Counted from the stretch's first letter, positions 8,650 through 18,718 are shown. The stretch is 64,000 bases of DNA from Flavobacterium sp. 270 (GCF_004368785.1 NZ_SODM01000002.1:723648-787647), one strand, 5' to 3'. Made by a program: numbers and translations. Notes: generated by a model not told the origin, from the letters alone.

Positions 8650-11600
8650 ATGAAAAAAACTTTACTTTTTTTAATTCTTTTTATACAATTCTTTACATTA
8701 TCTGCTCAAAATCCAACAAATGTTAAACGTGAATACGGCTCATATCAAGGATTTTCAGATGGAAATGTTTTTTCTACGGCAATACAACCAGACGGGAAAA
8801 TATTAATTGGCGGTGCCTTTAGCTCTTATAGAGGAGACAAGGTTTCTAATAATATAATTCGTTTAAATCCTGACGGTACAAAAGATACTAGTTTTAGTGT
8901 TGGCAGTGGTTTTAGCAACTCAATGTATGCTAATTATGTGTCTTCAATTATTCTGCAAGACGATGGAAAAATAATTGTTGGCGGCGTTTTCACCAAATTT
9001 CAAGGATTTCCTCAAAATTATCTAATCCGTTTAAATTCGAACGGAAGTAAAGATACTTCATTCAATATTGGAACTGGATTTATGGATAATCCAAACGGTG
9101 GTTCTACGGTACTTTCAATGGTTAAACAAAATGATGGTAAGATCTTAATTGGTGGAGGGTTTTTAGGTTATCAGGGAGTAGCAAATAAATATTTGATACG
9201 TCTTAATGCTGATGGAACTAAAGATGCTTCATTTGATATTGGTACTGGATTTGATTCTACTGTAAATTCAATTGTCTTACAAAATGATGGGAAAATATTA
9301 GTGTGTGGAAAATTTACTAAATTTCAGGGAGCATCACAAAATCGTTTAATTCGTTTGAACACAGATGGAAGTAAAGATATTTCTTTTAACATATCTGCAG
9401 GATTTGATGATACTGTAAATAGTGTTTTAATACAGCCTGATGGAAAGATTGTAGCGGGTGGTTATTTTATGAGATTTGATTTTAATTCTCAAAATGGACT
9501 AGTACGTTTAAATTCTGATGGTTCTAAAGATTCTACTTTTAATATCTTAACGGGTTTTGGTTTTGCTCCATCTGTAACAGCTTTAGGTTTACAACCTGAT
9601 GGTAAAATAATTGCGGGTGGTGGATTTCTCTCCTATAAAGGAATTTCTCAAAATCATTTGATTCGTCTAAATTCTGATGGAACCAAAGATAATTCTTTTG
9701 ATGTAGGAACTGGTTACGGAATAGGCCAAACAGATCGTATTAATTTTATTGTTGTTCGACCAAACGGAAAAATATTAACCGGGGGATATTTCGATAGCTA
9801 CAAAGATATTACTGTAAATAATTTTGTATCTATAAATAATGATGGAAGCAGGGATATTACTGTGCAAACAGGAAATGGATTTAACAATCCTGTTAATGCA
9901 ATAGTTCAACAAACGGACGGAAAAATGATCGTTGCAGGCAAATTTACTAATTATCAACAAACTCCTCAAAATTGTCTTGTACGCTTAAATTCAGACAACA
10001 CTATTGATAGATCATTTAATATTGGCACCGGTTTTTTTAATTATTGGGGGGGGGTGTCTGCTATTGAAGCTATTGCCTTGCAGCCAGATGGAAAAATAAT
10101 CGCTGGAGGAGGTTTTACCGCTTTTCAAGGTGTTAGTCAAAAGCAGTTAATTCGACTAAATCCAGATGGAAGTAAAGATCCCTCATTTAATATCGGAGGT
10201 GGATTTGATGGTTCGGTTGGAACCGATAAAGTTCATGCAATTGCCCTGCAACCAGATGGAAAAATAATTGTTGCCAGTGATTTTTGGCAATATAATCAAT
10301 CTCCAAATGGTAAGCTTATCCGTTTAAATCCTGACGGAAGCGTAGATAAATCTTTTAATATTGGATCTGGATTTAATTATGTGGTTGAATCAATAGTTCT
10401 CCTAGAAGACGGTAAAATAATTGTAGGAGGAGAATTTACAAAATTTCAGGGGCTGAATCAAAATTTTTTAATTCGGTTAAATGCTGATGGAAGCAAAGAC
10501 AATTCATTTAATATTGGAACTGGATTTAATTATCCGGTAAATTCTTTAGCACTTCAAAAAGATGGTAAATTACTTGTAGGTGGGATATTTACATCCTACC
10601 AAGGTAAAGCACAAAAATATTTGATTCGTTTGAATACTGACGGAAGTCAGGATGATTCATTTAAAACTGGTACTGGGTTTAATTCTCATGTTCTGGGGAT
10701 TGCAATTCAAGCTGATGATAAAATAATTGTCGGTGGAGAATTTACAACATATCAAAACTCTGTTCAAAATCGTGTTGCCAGATTAAATACTGACGGAAGT
10801 CATGATGTTGTTTTTAATCGCGCGATAGGAAATTTTAATTCTGATTCTAATGTTCGTACAATTAAAGTTCTGCCAGATGGACAAATAATATTGGCTGGAA
10901 TATTTACTACATATAATGAAAACAATAGGTCTGCTTATATTATGGGATTAGAAGGCGATTATATTGCCACACCCTTAATCTCAAAAATTACACCAACAAA
11001 CATAACCTGCACAACAGTTTCGGGAGAAGCTTCAATAACTACTAATGGAGGTAGAAGCCCTTATACTTATCTTTGGTCGAATGGAGCAACAACAACTAAA
11101 ATTACTGGATTAGCTCTTGGCGATTATTCCTGTAAAGTAACCGATGCAGATTTAACCATAATAACAGAAAATTTCGAAATAACTTTAATTCCAGATACTG
11201 AAAAACCAACAATAACTGCACCAGTAGATGTTTCTGTAAATATATCTTCAGGATGTACTTCAAACGGAGTAGTATTAGGAAATCCAATAACTGCTGATAA
11301 TTGTTCCATTGCTTCTGTAACTAACGATGCTCCAACAGCTTTTCCTGTGGGAAATACAACCGTTATTTGGACTGTAAAAGATAATAGCAATAATATCGCA
11401 ACAGCAACTCAAATCGTTAAGGTAAAAGACATTGCTTTACCAACAATAAAGTCACCTGCTGCTGTTGTTATAAATACAATTTGTACAACAGCTGACGTTG
11501 TATTAGAAAATCCAGTAACCACTGACAATTGTACGGTGGCTATTGTTAGCAATAATGCTCCATCTACTTTTCCTGTTGGTAACACAACAGTTACTTGGAC

Positions 11601-12126
11601 TGTTAAGGATGGTAGTGGTAATATTGCAACAGCTAAACAAATTGTTACTGTAAAAAGACTTGATGTAAAGGTTACTATTAATGCAGGAATTTTAACAGCT
11701 ACTGAAACTGAAGCGACATATAAATGGCTTGAATGCAATAATGGTTCATTTATAGAAATTCCAAACGAAAATAAAATTTCTTTTACTCCTATTAAAATTG
11801 GAAATTACGCTGTAGAAGTTACTAAAAATGGATGTTCTGTAACAAGCACTTGCTATCAAGTCAAAACTCTTGGAACAAAAGATTTTGACTTAGAAAATTC
11901 CCTAAAATTATATCCAAACCCAACCAAAGATTTTGTCACAATTGAAATGAATGCATCTGATAATGCAAATTTGAAGGTTTTTAATATGAATGGACATTTC
12001 GTCCTTTCAAAAGAATTGAAAGCAGGATCTACAATAGTTAATATTTCACATTTAGCTGCTGGTGTATATTTATTTGAAATTTCAAATGAATTAGGATCTT
12101 CGATCAAAAAAGTAATTAAAAAGTAA
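8650..12126 (+). CDS. Secreted delta-60 repeat protein with HYR domains and T9SS type A sorting domain
   Basis: 1158 residues from the ATG at 8650, chosen because a signal peptide starts there and a promoter box precedes it. After the signal peptide come 14 repeats of the delta-60 type, each with a QPDGKIIVGG-like strand and an RLNSDGSKD-like turn, probably a propeller or solenoid. Then follow one SprB/PKD-like module (about 790-850), two HYR-type modules with a TDNC core and FPVGNTTVTWTVKD strand, and a C-terminal type A T9SS domain starting at LYPNPTKD. It should be exported by Sec, moved out by T9SS and attached to the cell surface. A run of nine G (10046-10054) sits inside the repeat region. 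Binding target unknown; an adhesin-like role is inferred. Confidence 0.88.
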   Translation: MKKTLLFLILFIQFFTLSAQNPTNVKREYGSYQGFSDGNVFSTAIQPDGKILIGGAFSSYRGDKVSNNIIRLNPDGTKDTSFSVGSGFSNSMYANYVSSIILQDDGKIIVGGVFTKFQGFPQNYLIRLNSNGSKDTSFNIGTGFMDNPNGGSTVLSMVKQNDGKILIGGGFLGYQGVANKYLIRLNADGTKDASFDIGTGFDSTVNSIVLQNDGKILVCGKFTKFQGASQNRLIRLNTDGSKDISFNISAGFDDTVNSVLIQPDGKIVAGGYFMRFDFNSQNGLVRLNSDGSKDSTFNILTGFGFAPSVTALGLQPDGKIIAGGGFLSYKGISQNHLIRLNSDGTKDNSFDVGTGYGIGQTDRINFIVVRPNGKILTGGYFDSYKDITVNNFVSINNDGSRDITVQTGNGFNNPVNAIVQQTDGKMIVAGKFTNYQQTPQNCLVRLNSDNTIDRSFNIGTGFFNYWGGVSAIEAIALQPDGKIIAGGGFTAFQGVSQKQLIRLNPDGSKDPSFNIGGGFDGSVGTDKVHAIALQPDGKIIVASDFWQYNQSPNGKLIRLNPDGSVDKSFNIGSGFNYVVESIVLLEDGKIIVGGEFTKFQGLNQNFLIRLNADGSKDNSFNIGTGFNYPVNSLALQKDGKLLVGGIFTSYQGKAQKYLIRLNTDGSQDDSFKTGTGFNSHVLGIAIQADDKIIVGGEFTTYQNSVQNRVARLNTDGSHDVVFNRAIGNFNSDSNVRTIKVLPDGQIILAGIFTTYNENNRSAYIMGLEGDYIATPLISKITPTNITCTTVSGEASITTNGGRSPYTYLWSNGATTTKITGLALGDYSCKVTDADLTIITENFEITLIPDTEKPTITAPVDVSVNISSGCTSNGVVLGNPITADNCSIASVTNDAPTAFPVGNTTVIWTVKDNSNNIATATQIVKVKDIALPTIKSPAAVVINTICTTADVVLENPVTTDNCTVAIVSNNAPSTFPVGNTTVTWTVKDGSGNIATAKQIVTVKRLDVKVTINAGILTATETEATYKWLECNNGSFIEIPNENKISFTPIKIGNYAVEVTKNGCSVTSTCYQVKTLGTKDFDLENSLKLYPNPTKDFVTIEMNASDNANLKVFNMNGHFVLSKELKAGSTIVNISHLAAGVYLFEISNELGSSIKKVIKK
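10046..10054 (+). repeat. G9 homopolymer tract inside a surface-protein gene
   Basis: Nine consecutive G in a strongly AT-rich gene, read in frame as Trp-Gly-Gly-Val. A one-base change in tract length would shift the frame about 40% into the gene. Confidence 0.95.
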
Positions 12127-12140
12127 TTTATATTAAATAA

Positions 12141-12170
12141 AAAAGTCCAAAAAATTTTGGACTTTTTTAT
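12141..12170. terminator. Bidirectional terminator between delta-60 gene and tex
   Basis: A 12-base perfect stem (12141-12152 with 12155-12166) flanked by A on one side and T on the other. It can end both the plus-strand gene stopping at 12126 and the minus-strand tex gene stopping at 12210. Confidence 0.85.
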
Positions 12171-12209
12171 TTAATAATCTTAGAATTTGGAATTTAAATA
12201 TTAAAATTT

Positions 12210-14333
12210 TTAAAGTATCATAGTAAGTTGAATTCTCTTTCTATCTTCATCAACCTCAGTAACTTTTACATCAACATGCTGGTGTAATTTTACCACTTCG
12301 TTTACATCACTTACGAAACCAGCTCTCAATTGAGAGATATGAACTAAACCGCTTTCTTTGATTCCGATATCAACAAAACAACCGAAGTTGGTAATGTTAT
12401 TTACAATTCCCGGTAAAATCATTCCCGTTCTGACATCTTTGATTGATTTTACATTTGCATCAAACTCAAAAACCTTTGCTGACTTTCTTGGGTCTAATCC
12501 CGGTTTTTCAAGCTCTTTTATGATGTCTTTTAGCGTTAGCAAACCAATTTCTGGTGTAATATACTTTTCGGCCTTAATTAAGGCTGTTTTCTCTTTATTT
12601 GCAATTAAATCGTTTACCGAAAGATTCAAATCTTTTGCCATTTTCTCTACAACCGGATATGCCTCTGGATGCACTGCAGAATTATCCAGCGGATTTTTTG
12701 CATTCGAAATTCTAATAAACGCCGCACCTTGCTGATACGCTTTGTCTCCTAAACGTGGTACTTTTTTAAGTTGTTTTCTATCTTCAAATGGGCCATTTTC
12801 AGAACGATATTGTACAATGTTTTCGGCAAGCTTCTCCCCGATTCCACTTACGTAACTTAGTAAATGTTTACTTGCCGTGTTAATGTTAATTCCAACCGAG
12901 TTTACGCAGCGAATTACAGTACTGTCTAATTCTTCTTTTAGTTTGGTTTGGTCAACATCGTGCTGATATTGTCCTACTCCAATTGCTTTTGGATCTATTT
13001 TTACCAATTCGGCCAACGGATCTGAAAGTCGACGTCCAATTGAAACCGAACCACGAACCGTTACATCATAATTAGGAAATTCTTCTCTCGCAATTTTTGA
13101 TGCCGAATAAACCGAAGCTCCGGCCTCAGAAACTATAAAAACCTGCAGCGGTTTGTCGAACGCGATTTTTTTTATGAAAAATTCGGTTTCTCTAGAAGCT
13201 GTTCCGTTTCCGATAGAAATCGCATCTATTTGATACGCATTTACCATCGAGCGGATTTTTTTTATTGCCATTGCTTCCTCATTTTGAGGCGCGTGCGGAT
13301 AAATGGTTTCATTGTATAATAAATCTCCTTTTTCGTCAAGACAAACTACTTTACAACCGCTTCTAAAACCTGGATCGATTGCTAAAATTCGTTTTTCTCC
13401 CAACGGCGGTGCTAATAATAACTGACCTAAATTGTTGGCAAAAACCTGAATCGAGTTGGCATCGGCTTTTGCTTTGGCTTCCTGCAAAGTTTCATTTCCA
13501 ATTGCCGGATTCAATAAACGTTTAAAACTGTCTTCGATCGCTAATTGTAAATGCGCTGTTGTATTATTTTGTTTTTTAATGATAATTTCATCAATAACGT
13601 CATATGCATCGTCGATATCAACATCAATTTTCATCTTAACAAAACCTTCGTTTTCTGCACGAAGCATGGCCAACAAACGGTGTGAAGGCGCTTTTGTCAA
13701 ATTTTCATCCCAATCAAAATATTGACTGAATTTTTGCGCTCCTTCTTCTTCCGCTTTCTTTTTTACGACTTTAGTTCCAATCGTAGCTTTGCGTTGGTAT
13801 AATCTTCTTAGTTGTTTACGAACGTATATATTTTCGTTAATCCATTCGGCAACTATATCTCTTGCGCCCTGAATTGCCGCTTCTTCATTTACCACATTAT
13901 CATTAAGATATTGAGTCGAAAGAAAATCAATATCAACATCACTTTCAGACATAATTAATTTTGCCAAAGGTTCCAATCCAAATTCGCGGGCAACATCGGC
14001 TTTTGTTTTTTTCTTCTTTTTATACGGAAGGTAAAAATCTTCAATTTCTTGTAAATCAAAACTATCTTCAATTTTTTTCTTCAAATCTGGCGTAAGCGCT
14101 TTTTGTTCTTCAATAGATTTTAGAACCGCTTCTTTACGTTTTACAATCGCTTCATATTCTTTATGAAGTTTTGCAATCAGTTCAATCTGAACTTCGTCTA
14201 GATTTCCGGTCGTATCTTTTCGGTAACGAGAGATAAACGGAATCGTACAATCTTCTTCTAAAAGTTTTACTGTGTTTTGAATGTTAACCGCTGCTGTTGG
14301 TACAGACTTGGCAATGAATTGAATATTAGTCAT
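12210..14333 (-). CDS. tex: Tex-family RNA-binding transcription accessory protein
   Basis: 707 residues, the normal length for Tex. Visible parts are an N-terminal helical region with PFISRYRKD near residue 33, and a YqgF/RNase H-like core starting ILAIDPGFRSGCK at about 315. After these come a GNGTASRETE loop, helix-hairpin-helix repeats with GIGEKLAENI near 500, and a C-terminal S1 domain (about 635-705) containing GIVNNITNFGCFVDIG. Tex binds nucleic acid and affects transcription and virulence gene expression in other bacteria; its exact biochemical role is not settled. It is a single-gene unit between two terminators or divergent neighbours. Confidence 0.95.
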   Translation of the reverse strand: MTNIQFIAKSVPTAAVNIQNTVKLLEEDCTIPFISRYRKDTTGNLDEVQIELIAKLHKEYEAIVKRKEAVLKSIEEQKALTPDLKKKIEDSFDLQEIEDFYLPYKKKKKTKADVAREFGLEPLAKLIMSESDVDIDFLSTQYLNDNVVNEEAAIQGARDIVAEWINENIYVRKQLRRLYQRKATIGTKVVKKKAEEEGAQKFSQYFDWDENLTKAPSHRLLAMLRAENEGFVKMKIDVDIDDAYDVIDEIIIKKQNNTTAHLQLAIEDSFKRLLNPAIGNETLQEAKAKADANSIQVFANNLGQLLLAPPLGEKRILAIDPGFRSGCKVVCLDEKGDLLYNETIYPHAPQNEEAMAIKKIRSMVNAYQIDAISIGNGTASRETEFFIKKIAFDKPLQVFIVSEAGASVYSASKIAREEFPNYDVTVRGSVSIGRRLSDPLAELVKIDPKAIGVGQYQHDVDQTKLKEELDSTVIRCVNSVGININTASKHLLSYVSGIGEKLAENIVQYRSENGPFEDRKQLKKVPRLGDKAYQQGAAFIRISNAKNPLDNSAVHPEAYPVVEKMAKDLNLSVNDLIANKEKTALIKAEKYITPEIGLLTLKDIIKELEKPGLDPRKSAKVFEFDANVKSIKDVRTGMILPGIVNNITNFGCFVDIGIKESGLVHISQLRAGFVSDVNEVVKLHQHVDVKVTEVDEDRKRIQLTMIL

Positions 14334-14424
14334 AGCTTTAAATGAGATAATTTCTTGATTATAAAATGACTTAATCTGTTTGTTTAAAACCTTAAACAGT
14401 TAATCATTCGGGAGGCTAAAATAA

Positions 14425-14432
14425 TATCTTTG
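14425..14432 (+). promoter_or_regulatory. Promoter -7 box for DUF1294 gene
   Basis: TATCTTTG fits TAnnTTTG exactly, 18 bases before the ATG at 14451. No clear -33 TTG. Confidence 0.5.
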
Positions 14433-14450
14433 TTTCTATTTTTTTAGCCA

Positions 14451-14720
14451 ATGAAAGTTTTATTAATATATTTTTTAGTCGTAAATGTTTTCGAGTTTGC
14501 TATTGCTGGGTTTGACAAGTCTATGGCTATCAAACAAAAACGCAGAATCCCAGAAAATACTTTATTTTTCCTTGCCTTTATCGGCGGAACAATTGGGTTG
14601 TTAACAGCAATGTTTTTATTTACTCATAAAACGAGTAAATTTTCTTTTATTGCAAAATTTGCAGGAATTATTTTGATTCAAGTTGCTGTTGCATACTTAA
14701 TATTTACTTATAAAAAGTAG
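14451..14720 (+). CDS. DUF1294 small membrane protein
   Basis: 89 residues with three to four membrane helices (about 2-18, 37-58, 66-86). The middle loop FDKSMAIKQKRRIPENTL followed by GGTIG is the hallmark of DUF1294 proteins, which are small inner-membrane proteins of unknown function, sometimes fused to a cold-shock domain. Here the domain stands alone. It has its own promoter box and a terminator, and diverges from tex. Confidence 0.88.
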   Translation: MKVLLIYFLVVNVFEFAIAGFDKSMAIKQKRRIPENTLFFLAFIGGTIGLLTAMFLFTHKTSKFSFIAKFAGIILIQVAVAYLIFTYKK

Positions 14721-14780
14721 ATATTAACAATGTTAATAACTCCAAAAACAACATTTAAATAATTGATATATAGTTTTTTA

Positions 14781-14831
14781 AAATAAAGAAGCCAGGTAAA
14801 TTTTAAAAATCCGCCCGGCTTCTTTATTTAT
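14781..14831. terminator. Bidirectional terminator between DUF1294 gene and rpiB
   Basis: A 13-base stem (14781-14793 with 14817-14829) with a 23-base loop, A-rich on the left and T-rich on the right. It lies between converging genes. Confidence 0.75.
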
Positions 14832-14864
14832 ATTGGTGCGTAGCACCCGATTTTTTTTGGCTTT

Positions 14865-15296
14865 TTACGAGCAAGCGATTTTATTCACTCTGTTTTGGTG
14901 TCTTCCACCTTCAAAAGCTGTAGCTAAAAAAGTTTCAACAATCTCAACCGCTTGTGGAATAGATGTATAACGTGCCGGAATGCTTACAATGTTTGCATCA
15001 TTGTGTAAACGTGTTAAATACGCAATTTCTTTAGTCCAGCATAAACCAGCTCTCACTTTTGGATGTTTGTTAACCGTCATAGCGATTCCGTTTCCACTTC
15101 CGCAGATTACGATTCCAAAATCAGCTTTTCCTTCCGATACATCATTTGCAACCGGGTGTCCAAAATCAGGATAATCTACAGAATCTTCAGAGTCTGTTCC
15201 GTAATTGGTTACTTCATATCCTTTAGCTTTCAGCATTTCAACAATTGCTTTTTTATATTCTGGTCCGGCGTGGTCGTTTCCAATCGAAATTTTCAT
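14865..15296 (-). CDS. rpiB: Ribose 5-phosphate isomerase B
   Basis: 143 residues, the usual RpiB length, interconverting ribose 5-phosphate and ribulose 5-phosphate in the pentose phosphate pathway. Motifs are IGNDHAGPEYK at the N-terminus, GIVICGSGNGIAMTVNK (with the catalytic Cys and the phosphate-binding Gly loop), the conserved HNDANI and a C-terminal GGRHQNRV. An in-frame ATG exists further upstream (15353), but the -7 box at 15323-15330 lies between the two, so the start at 15296 (MKISIGNDHAG) is preferred. Confidence 0.93.
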   Translation of the reverse strand: MKISIGNDHAGPEYKKAIVEMLKAKGYEVTNYGTDSEDSVDYPDFGHPVANDVSEGKADFGIVICGSGNGIAMTVNKHPKVRAGLCWTKEIAYLTRLHNDANIVSIPARYTSIPQAVEIVETFLATAFEGGRHQNRVNKIACS

Positions 15297-15322
15297 TTTT
15301 AATACTATTAAGTTCTGTGGCA

Positions 15323-15330
15323 CAAATTTA
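15323..15330 (-). promoter_or_regulatory. Promoter -7 box for rpiB
   Basis: On the minus strand this reads TAAATTTG, matching TAnnTTTG, 26 bases before the chosen rpiB start. It helps rule out the longer reading frame. Confidence 0.5.
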
Positions 15331-15346
15331 CTTAATAAATAAATGC

Positions 15347-15453
15347 TTGCCACGAATTACACTAATTTTCACTAATTTCTTTTTTAATCAATAGTTTTAA
15401 ACATTATTAAAATCACAGTTATAATTCGTGTACATTCGTGCAATTCGTGGCAA
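15347..15453. repeat. Inverted-repeat intergenic element with CACGAATT ends
   Basis: Twelve-base perfect terminal inverted repeats (15347-15358 and 15442-15453) enclose direct echoes of ATTCGTG and CACTAAT. The element is non-coding and looks like a short palindromic interspersed repeat. Copy number elsewhere in the genome cannot be seen here. Confidence 0.6.
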
Positions 15454-16084
15454 CAAAAACATCAATTCATAATTCACATCATATCAAACCTTTATCAGTT
15501 ATTAACAATTTTGATAAGTATATAAGAACCTGATTATCAATAAATAATAAACAAGATTTTTGTTAAATTTTTATTGTGTTAATACTAAAACCTAAATCGT
15601 TGATATTCAGTTAACTTTAAATTAACACGAATTGTTAATAAGTAAAGAAAGAAAATTAGAAGTTTTTTTTGGTTGTATCATAAAAAAACCTAATCCAAAA
15701 CTGGAATTAAAAATCCTAATAAAGTTTGAGGAATTTTTAGAAAAGTTATCAATATCAAAAATGCTATTTTCAACAGAAATCAACATATCAACTTATCTAC
15801 AAAATGAATTGTTTTTTGGTTGTTAACCGTTGTTAATTAAAATTGAAAAAGGCTTAAAAATTAATCATTTAACTAAATATAACTATGTTGATAACTCCCG
15901 ATAAGTAAGTAAAACTTCATTTCAATACTTTTAAAAATAAATTTATTCGACATATTAACACACTATAATAACCAACAAATTTTTTTAAATTTTTAAAAAT
16001 CTTTTTTGTTGTATATAATATATGTTGAAAACTATTAAAGTTGAAAATCGAAAAAAAATATTTTTGAATTGAAATTTAGTTGAT
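15454..16084. other. AT-rich gene-free stretch
   Basis: About 630 bases of very AT-rich sequence with many short TTAA-, GTTAAC- and TTATCAA-type motifs, one TTATCTACA at about 15774, and no promoter box that I can assign. A 64-codon frame at 15632-15826 has no family resemblance and is not called. The stretch may hold regulatory or structural DNA; nothing definite is visible. Confidence 0.4.
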
Positions 16085-16318
16085 TCAGACAATTTTGAGA
16101 GGATTGTTAAGATTGTCCAGAATTTCCTGAACTTGTTCGAAATCGTTTGGATGAACTTTGAGTTTAATGCCACCCAGGGCTGCAGAATACATTGGTACGA
16201 CAGAAAGCGTCATTTCGTTTTCAAAAAAATATGGAATTCCTTCCTGCTCTAATAAGTGTTTGAGAATAACTGTTTCGTGATCGTAATAAAATCTAGCGAT
16301 CGTTTTAAAGCTTTCCAT
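16085..16318 (-). CDS. DUF2007 domain protein (putative signal-transducing protein)
   Basis: 77 residues from the ATG at 16318, chosen over an upstream ATG because the family motif begins there. The pattern ARFYYDHETVILKHLLEQEGIPYF, then GGIKLKVHPNDFEQVQEIL, is that of DUF2007 proteins. These are small alpha/beta proteins distantly like PII regulators, often with a GI-KL-V-DF signature. Function unknown; a signalling role is only suggested by the fold. It stands alone on the minus strand, divergent from rnr. Confidence 0.8.
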   Translation of the reverse strand: MESFKTIARFYYDHETVILKHLLEQEGIPYFFENEMTLSVVPMYSAALGGIKLKVHPNDFEQVQEILDNLNNPLKIV

Positions 16319-16513
16319 AAAAGGTATTTTTATAAAGATACGAAATGAGCAGCATTTAAGTTGAAAAAGCAATAATTTTAATATATGGGTCTCGTAAATT
16401 GTTTAAAATGAATGAAAAGCAGTTTTTTAAAGTTATAATTTTAATAATTCTATTTGTTAAAATCTGTAATCTGATATCTTATTTGTAATTTTAAACTTTA
16501 TAAGAAAAGATAT

Positions 16514-18694
16514 ATGAGTAAGAAAATTAGAAAGCCGATAAAAAATGAGAAGGATTTCTCAAGCAAAATTGTAAAGATTTTATCGCAAAGCCCTAATAAA
16601 GTATTTAATTACAAACAAATAGCAGCAAAGCTTGAACTAGACGATACAAAAAGCAGAAACCAGATTATAAAAGATTTAAAAATTCTGGCTTCGTCCAAAA
16701 AAATTATAGAATCTGAACCTGGTAAATATTTAGTAAAAGCAGAAAGTCAGGATTATTACGAAGGAACAATAGATATGACAAGCCGTAAAACTGCTTATTT
16801 TATTTGTCCCGATTTTGCAGAAGACGTTTTTATTCCGACCAATAATTTGAATCGTGCGCTGGATAAAGACAAAGTAAAAGTTTACGTTTATAACCGAAGA
16901 AAAGGAAAAAGACCTGAAGGTGAAGTAATTGAAGTTGTAGAAAGAAATAAAACAGAGTTTGTTGGAGTTATTGACATTCAGGCCAATTTTGCTTTTGTTT
17001 CTACTGCAAATCCTAAAATGTACACGGATATTTTTATTCCGAAAGACAAAATAGGAGAGGCAGAAAACGGAGATGTTGTTTTAGTAACAATTGAAGATTG
17101 GCCAAAGAGAGCTGATTCTCCATTTGGATCTGTGATTAAAGTTTTAGGAAAACCTGGAGAACATAATACAGAAATTCATGCTATTTTGGCTGAATACGGT
17201 TTGCCATCCGATTTTCCGGTAGAAGTAGAGGTTTATGCACAAAAGATTGATACTTCAATTCAGGAAGCTGAGATTGCAAAACGTCGCGATATGCGTGATA
17301 CATTAACGTATACGATAGATCCAAAAGATGCAAAAGATTTTGATGATGCTCTGTCTTTCAAAAAGTTAGAAAACGGAAATTACGAAATCGGAATTCACAT
17401 TGCCGATGTTTCGTATTATTTGGAAGAAGGAACAATTTTGGATGATGAAGCATATCAAAGAGCAACTTCAGTTTATTTGGTCGATAGAGTAGTGCCAATG
17501 CTACCTGAAGTTTTGTCCAACTTTGCTTGTTCACTTCGTCCGCATGAAGAAAAATATACTTTCTCTGCTGTATTTGAAGTTTCTCCAACCGCACAAGTTA
17601 TTAACCAATGGTTTGGTAGAACGGTAATTTATTCAGATCAGCGTTTTGCTTATGAAGAAGCACAATATATTATTGAAACAAAAGACAATACAATTCCAAT
17701 TGATATTTCGATAACAGGTGAATCTTATGTTGTCGCTGATGAAATTGTTCAAGCTACTTTAAAACTAGATGAATTAGCCAAAATTTTAAGAAAGAAAAGA
17801 ATGCAGAATGGTGCTATTTCTTTTGATAAAGTCGAAGTAAAATTCAACTTAGATGCAGAAGGTGAACCAGAAGGCGTTTATTTTAAAGTTTCTAAAGATG
17901 CCAATCATCTTATCGAAGAATTCATGCTTTTAGCCAACAGAAAAGTGGCTGAATACATTGGAAAACAAAAGAAAACCTTTGTTTACAGGATTCACGATGA
18001 ACCAAACGAAGATAAATTGATTGCAATGCAAACTGTAATTGCAAAGTTTGGTTATAAAATTGACTTTAGAGATAAAGGCAATATTTCGAAATCATTAAAT
18101 GCTTTGATGGAAGAAGTAAACGGTAAAAAAGAACAAAACTTAATTGATACTCTTGCTATTAGAAGTATGAGTAAAGCCAAATATTCTACAGATAATATTG
18201 GTCATTATGGTTTAGCTTTTGATTATTACAGCCATTTTACTTCGCCAATTCGTCGTTATCCAGACGTTATGGTACATCGTTTGTTACAACATTATCTTGA
18301 TGGAGGTGCTTCTGTAGACGAAGAAACATACGAAACTAAATCTTTGCATTGTTCCAACATGGAAAGTTTAGCCACAAATGCCGAACGTGATAGTATTAAA
18401 TACATGCAGGTTAAATACATGCAGGATCATCAGGATGAAGAATTTCTTGGTGTTATTTCTGGTGTTACCGAATGGGGAATTTATGTTGAAATTGTTTCTA
18501 ACAAATGCGAAGGTATGGTTAGAATCAGAGAGATAAAAGACGATTATTATACTTTTGATGAAAAACAATATGCCTTGGTGGGGGCAACATCAAACAGTAT
18601 TTTACAATTAGGAGATGAAATTTACGTTAAAGTAAAAAATGCCGATTTAGTTAAAAAACAATTAGATTTTCATTTTTTACGAAGAGCAGAATAG
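16514..18694 (+). CDS. rnr: Ribonuclease R
   Basis: 726 residues with the RNase II/R domain order: N-terminal winged-helix region (residues about 15-75), two cold-shock domains (about 80-225), a catalytic RNB domain and a C-terminal S1 domain (about 640-725). The active-site acid cluster is clear as DPKDAKDFDDALS at about residue 272. It degrades structured RNA 3' to 5' and takes part in rRNA and tmRNA-linked quality control. The GIN-domain gene starts 24 bases downstream and the exporter gene after that, so an operon is likely. Confidence 0.96.
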   Translation: MSKKIRKPIKNEKDFSSKIVKILSQSPNKVFNYKQIAAKLELDDTKSRNQIIKDLKILASSKKIIESEPGKYLVKAESQDYYEGTIDMTSRKTAYFICPDFAEDVFIPTNNLNRALDKDKVKVYVYNRRKGKRPEGEVIEVVERNKTEFVGVIDIQANFAFVSTANPKMYTDIFIPKDKIGEAENGDVVLVTIEDWPKRADSPFGSVIKVLGKPGEHNTEIHAILAEYGLPSDFPVEVEVYAQKIDTSIQEAEIAKRRDMRDTLTYTIDPKDAKDFDDALSFKKLENGNYEIGIHIADVSYYLEEGTILDDEAYQRATSVYLVDRVVPMLPEVLSNFACSLRPHEEKYTFSAVFEVSPTAQVINQWFGRTVIYSDQRFAYEEAQYIIETKDNTIPIDISITGESYVVADEIVQATLKLDELAKILRKKRMQNGAISFDKVEVKFNLDAEGEPEGVYFKVSKDANHLIEEFMLLANRKVAEYIGKQKKTFVYRIHDEPNEDKLIAMQTVIAKFGYKIDFRDKGNISKSLNALMEEVNGKKEQNLIDTLAIRSMSKAKYSTDNIGHYGLAFDYYSHFTSPIRRYPDVMVHRLLQHYLDGGASVDEETYETKSLHCSNMESLATNAERDSIKYMQVKYMQDHQDEEFLGVISGVTEWGIYVEIVSNKCEGMVRIREIKDDYYTFDEKQYALVGATSNSILQLGDEIYVKVKNADLVKKQLDFHFLRRAE

Positions 18695-18718
18695 TTGTTA
18701 AATTTAAAAAAAAGAAAC

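Noticed and set aside
15632..15826. 64-codon frame in the AT-rich gap before the DUF2007 gene
   Set aside because: No family resemblance, no promoter box, and low-complexity AT-driven composition.
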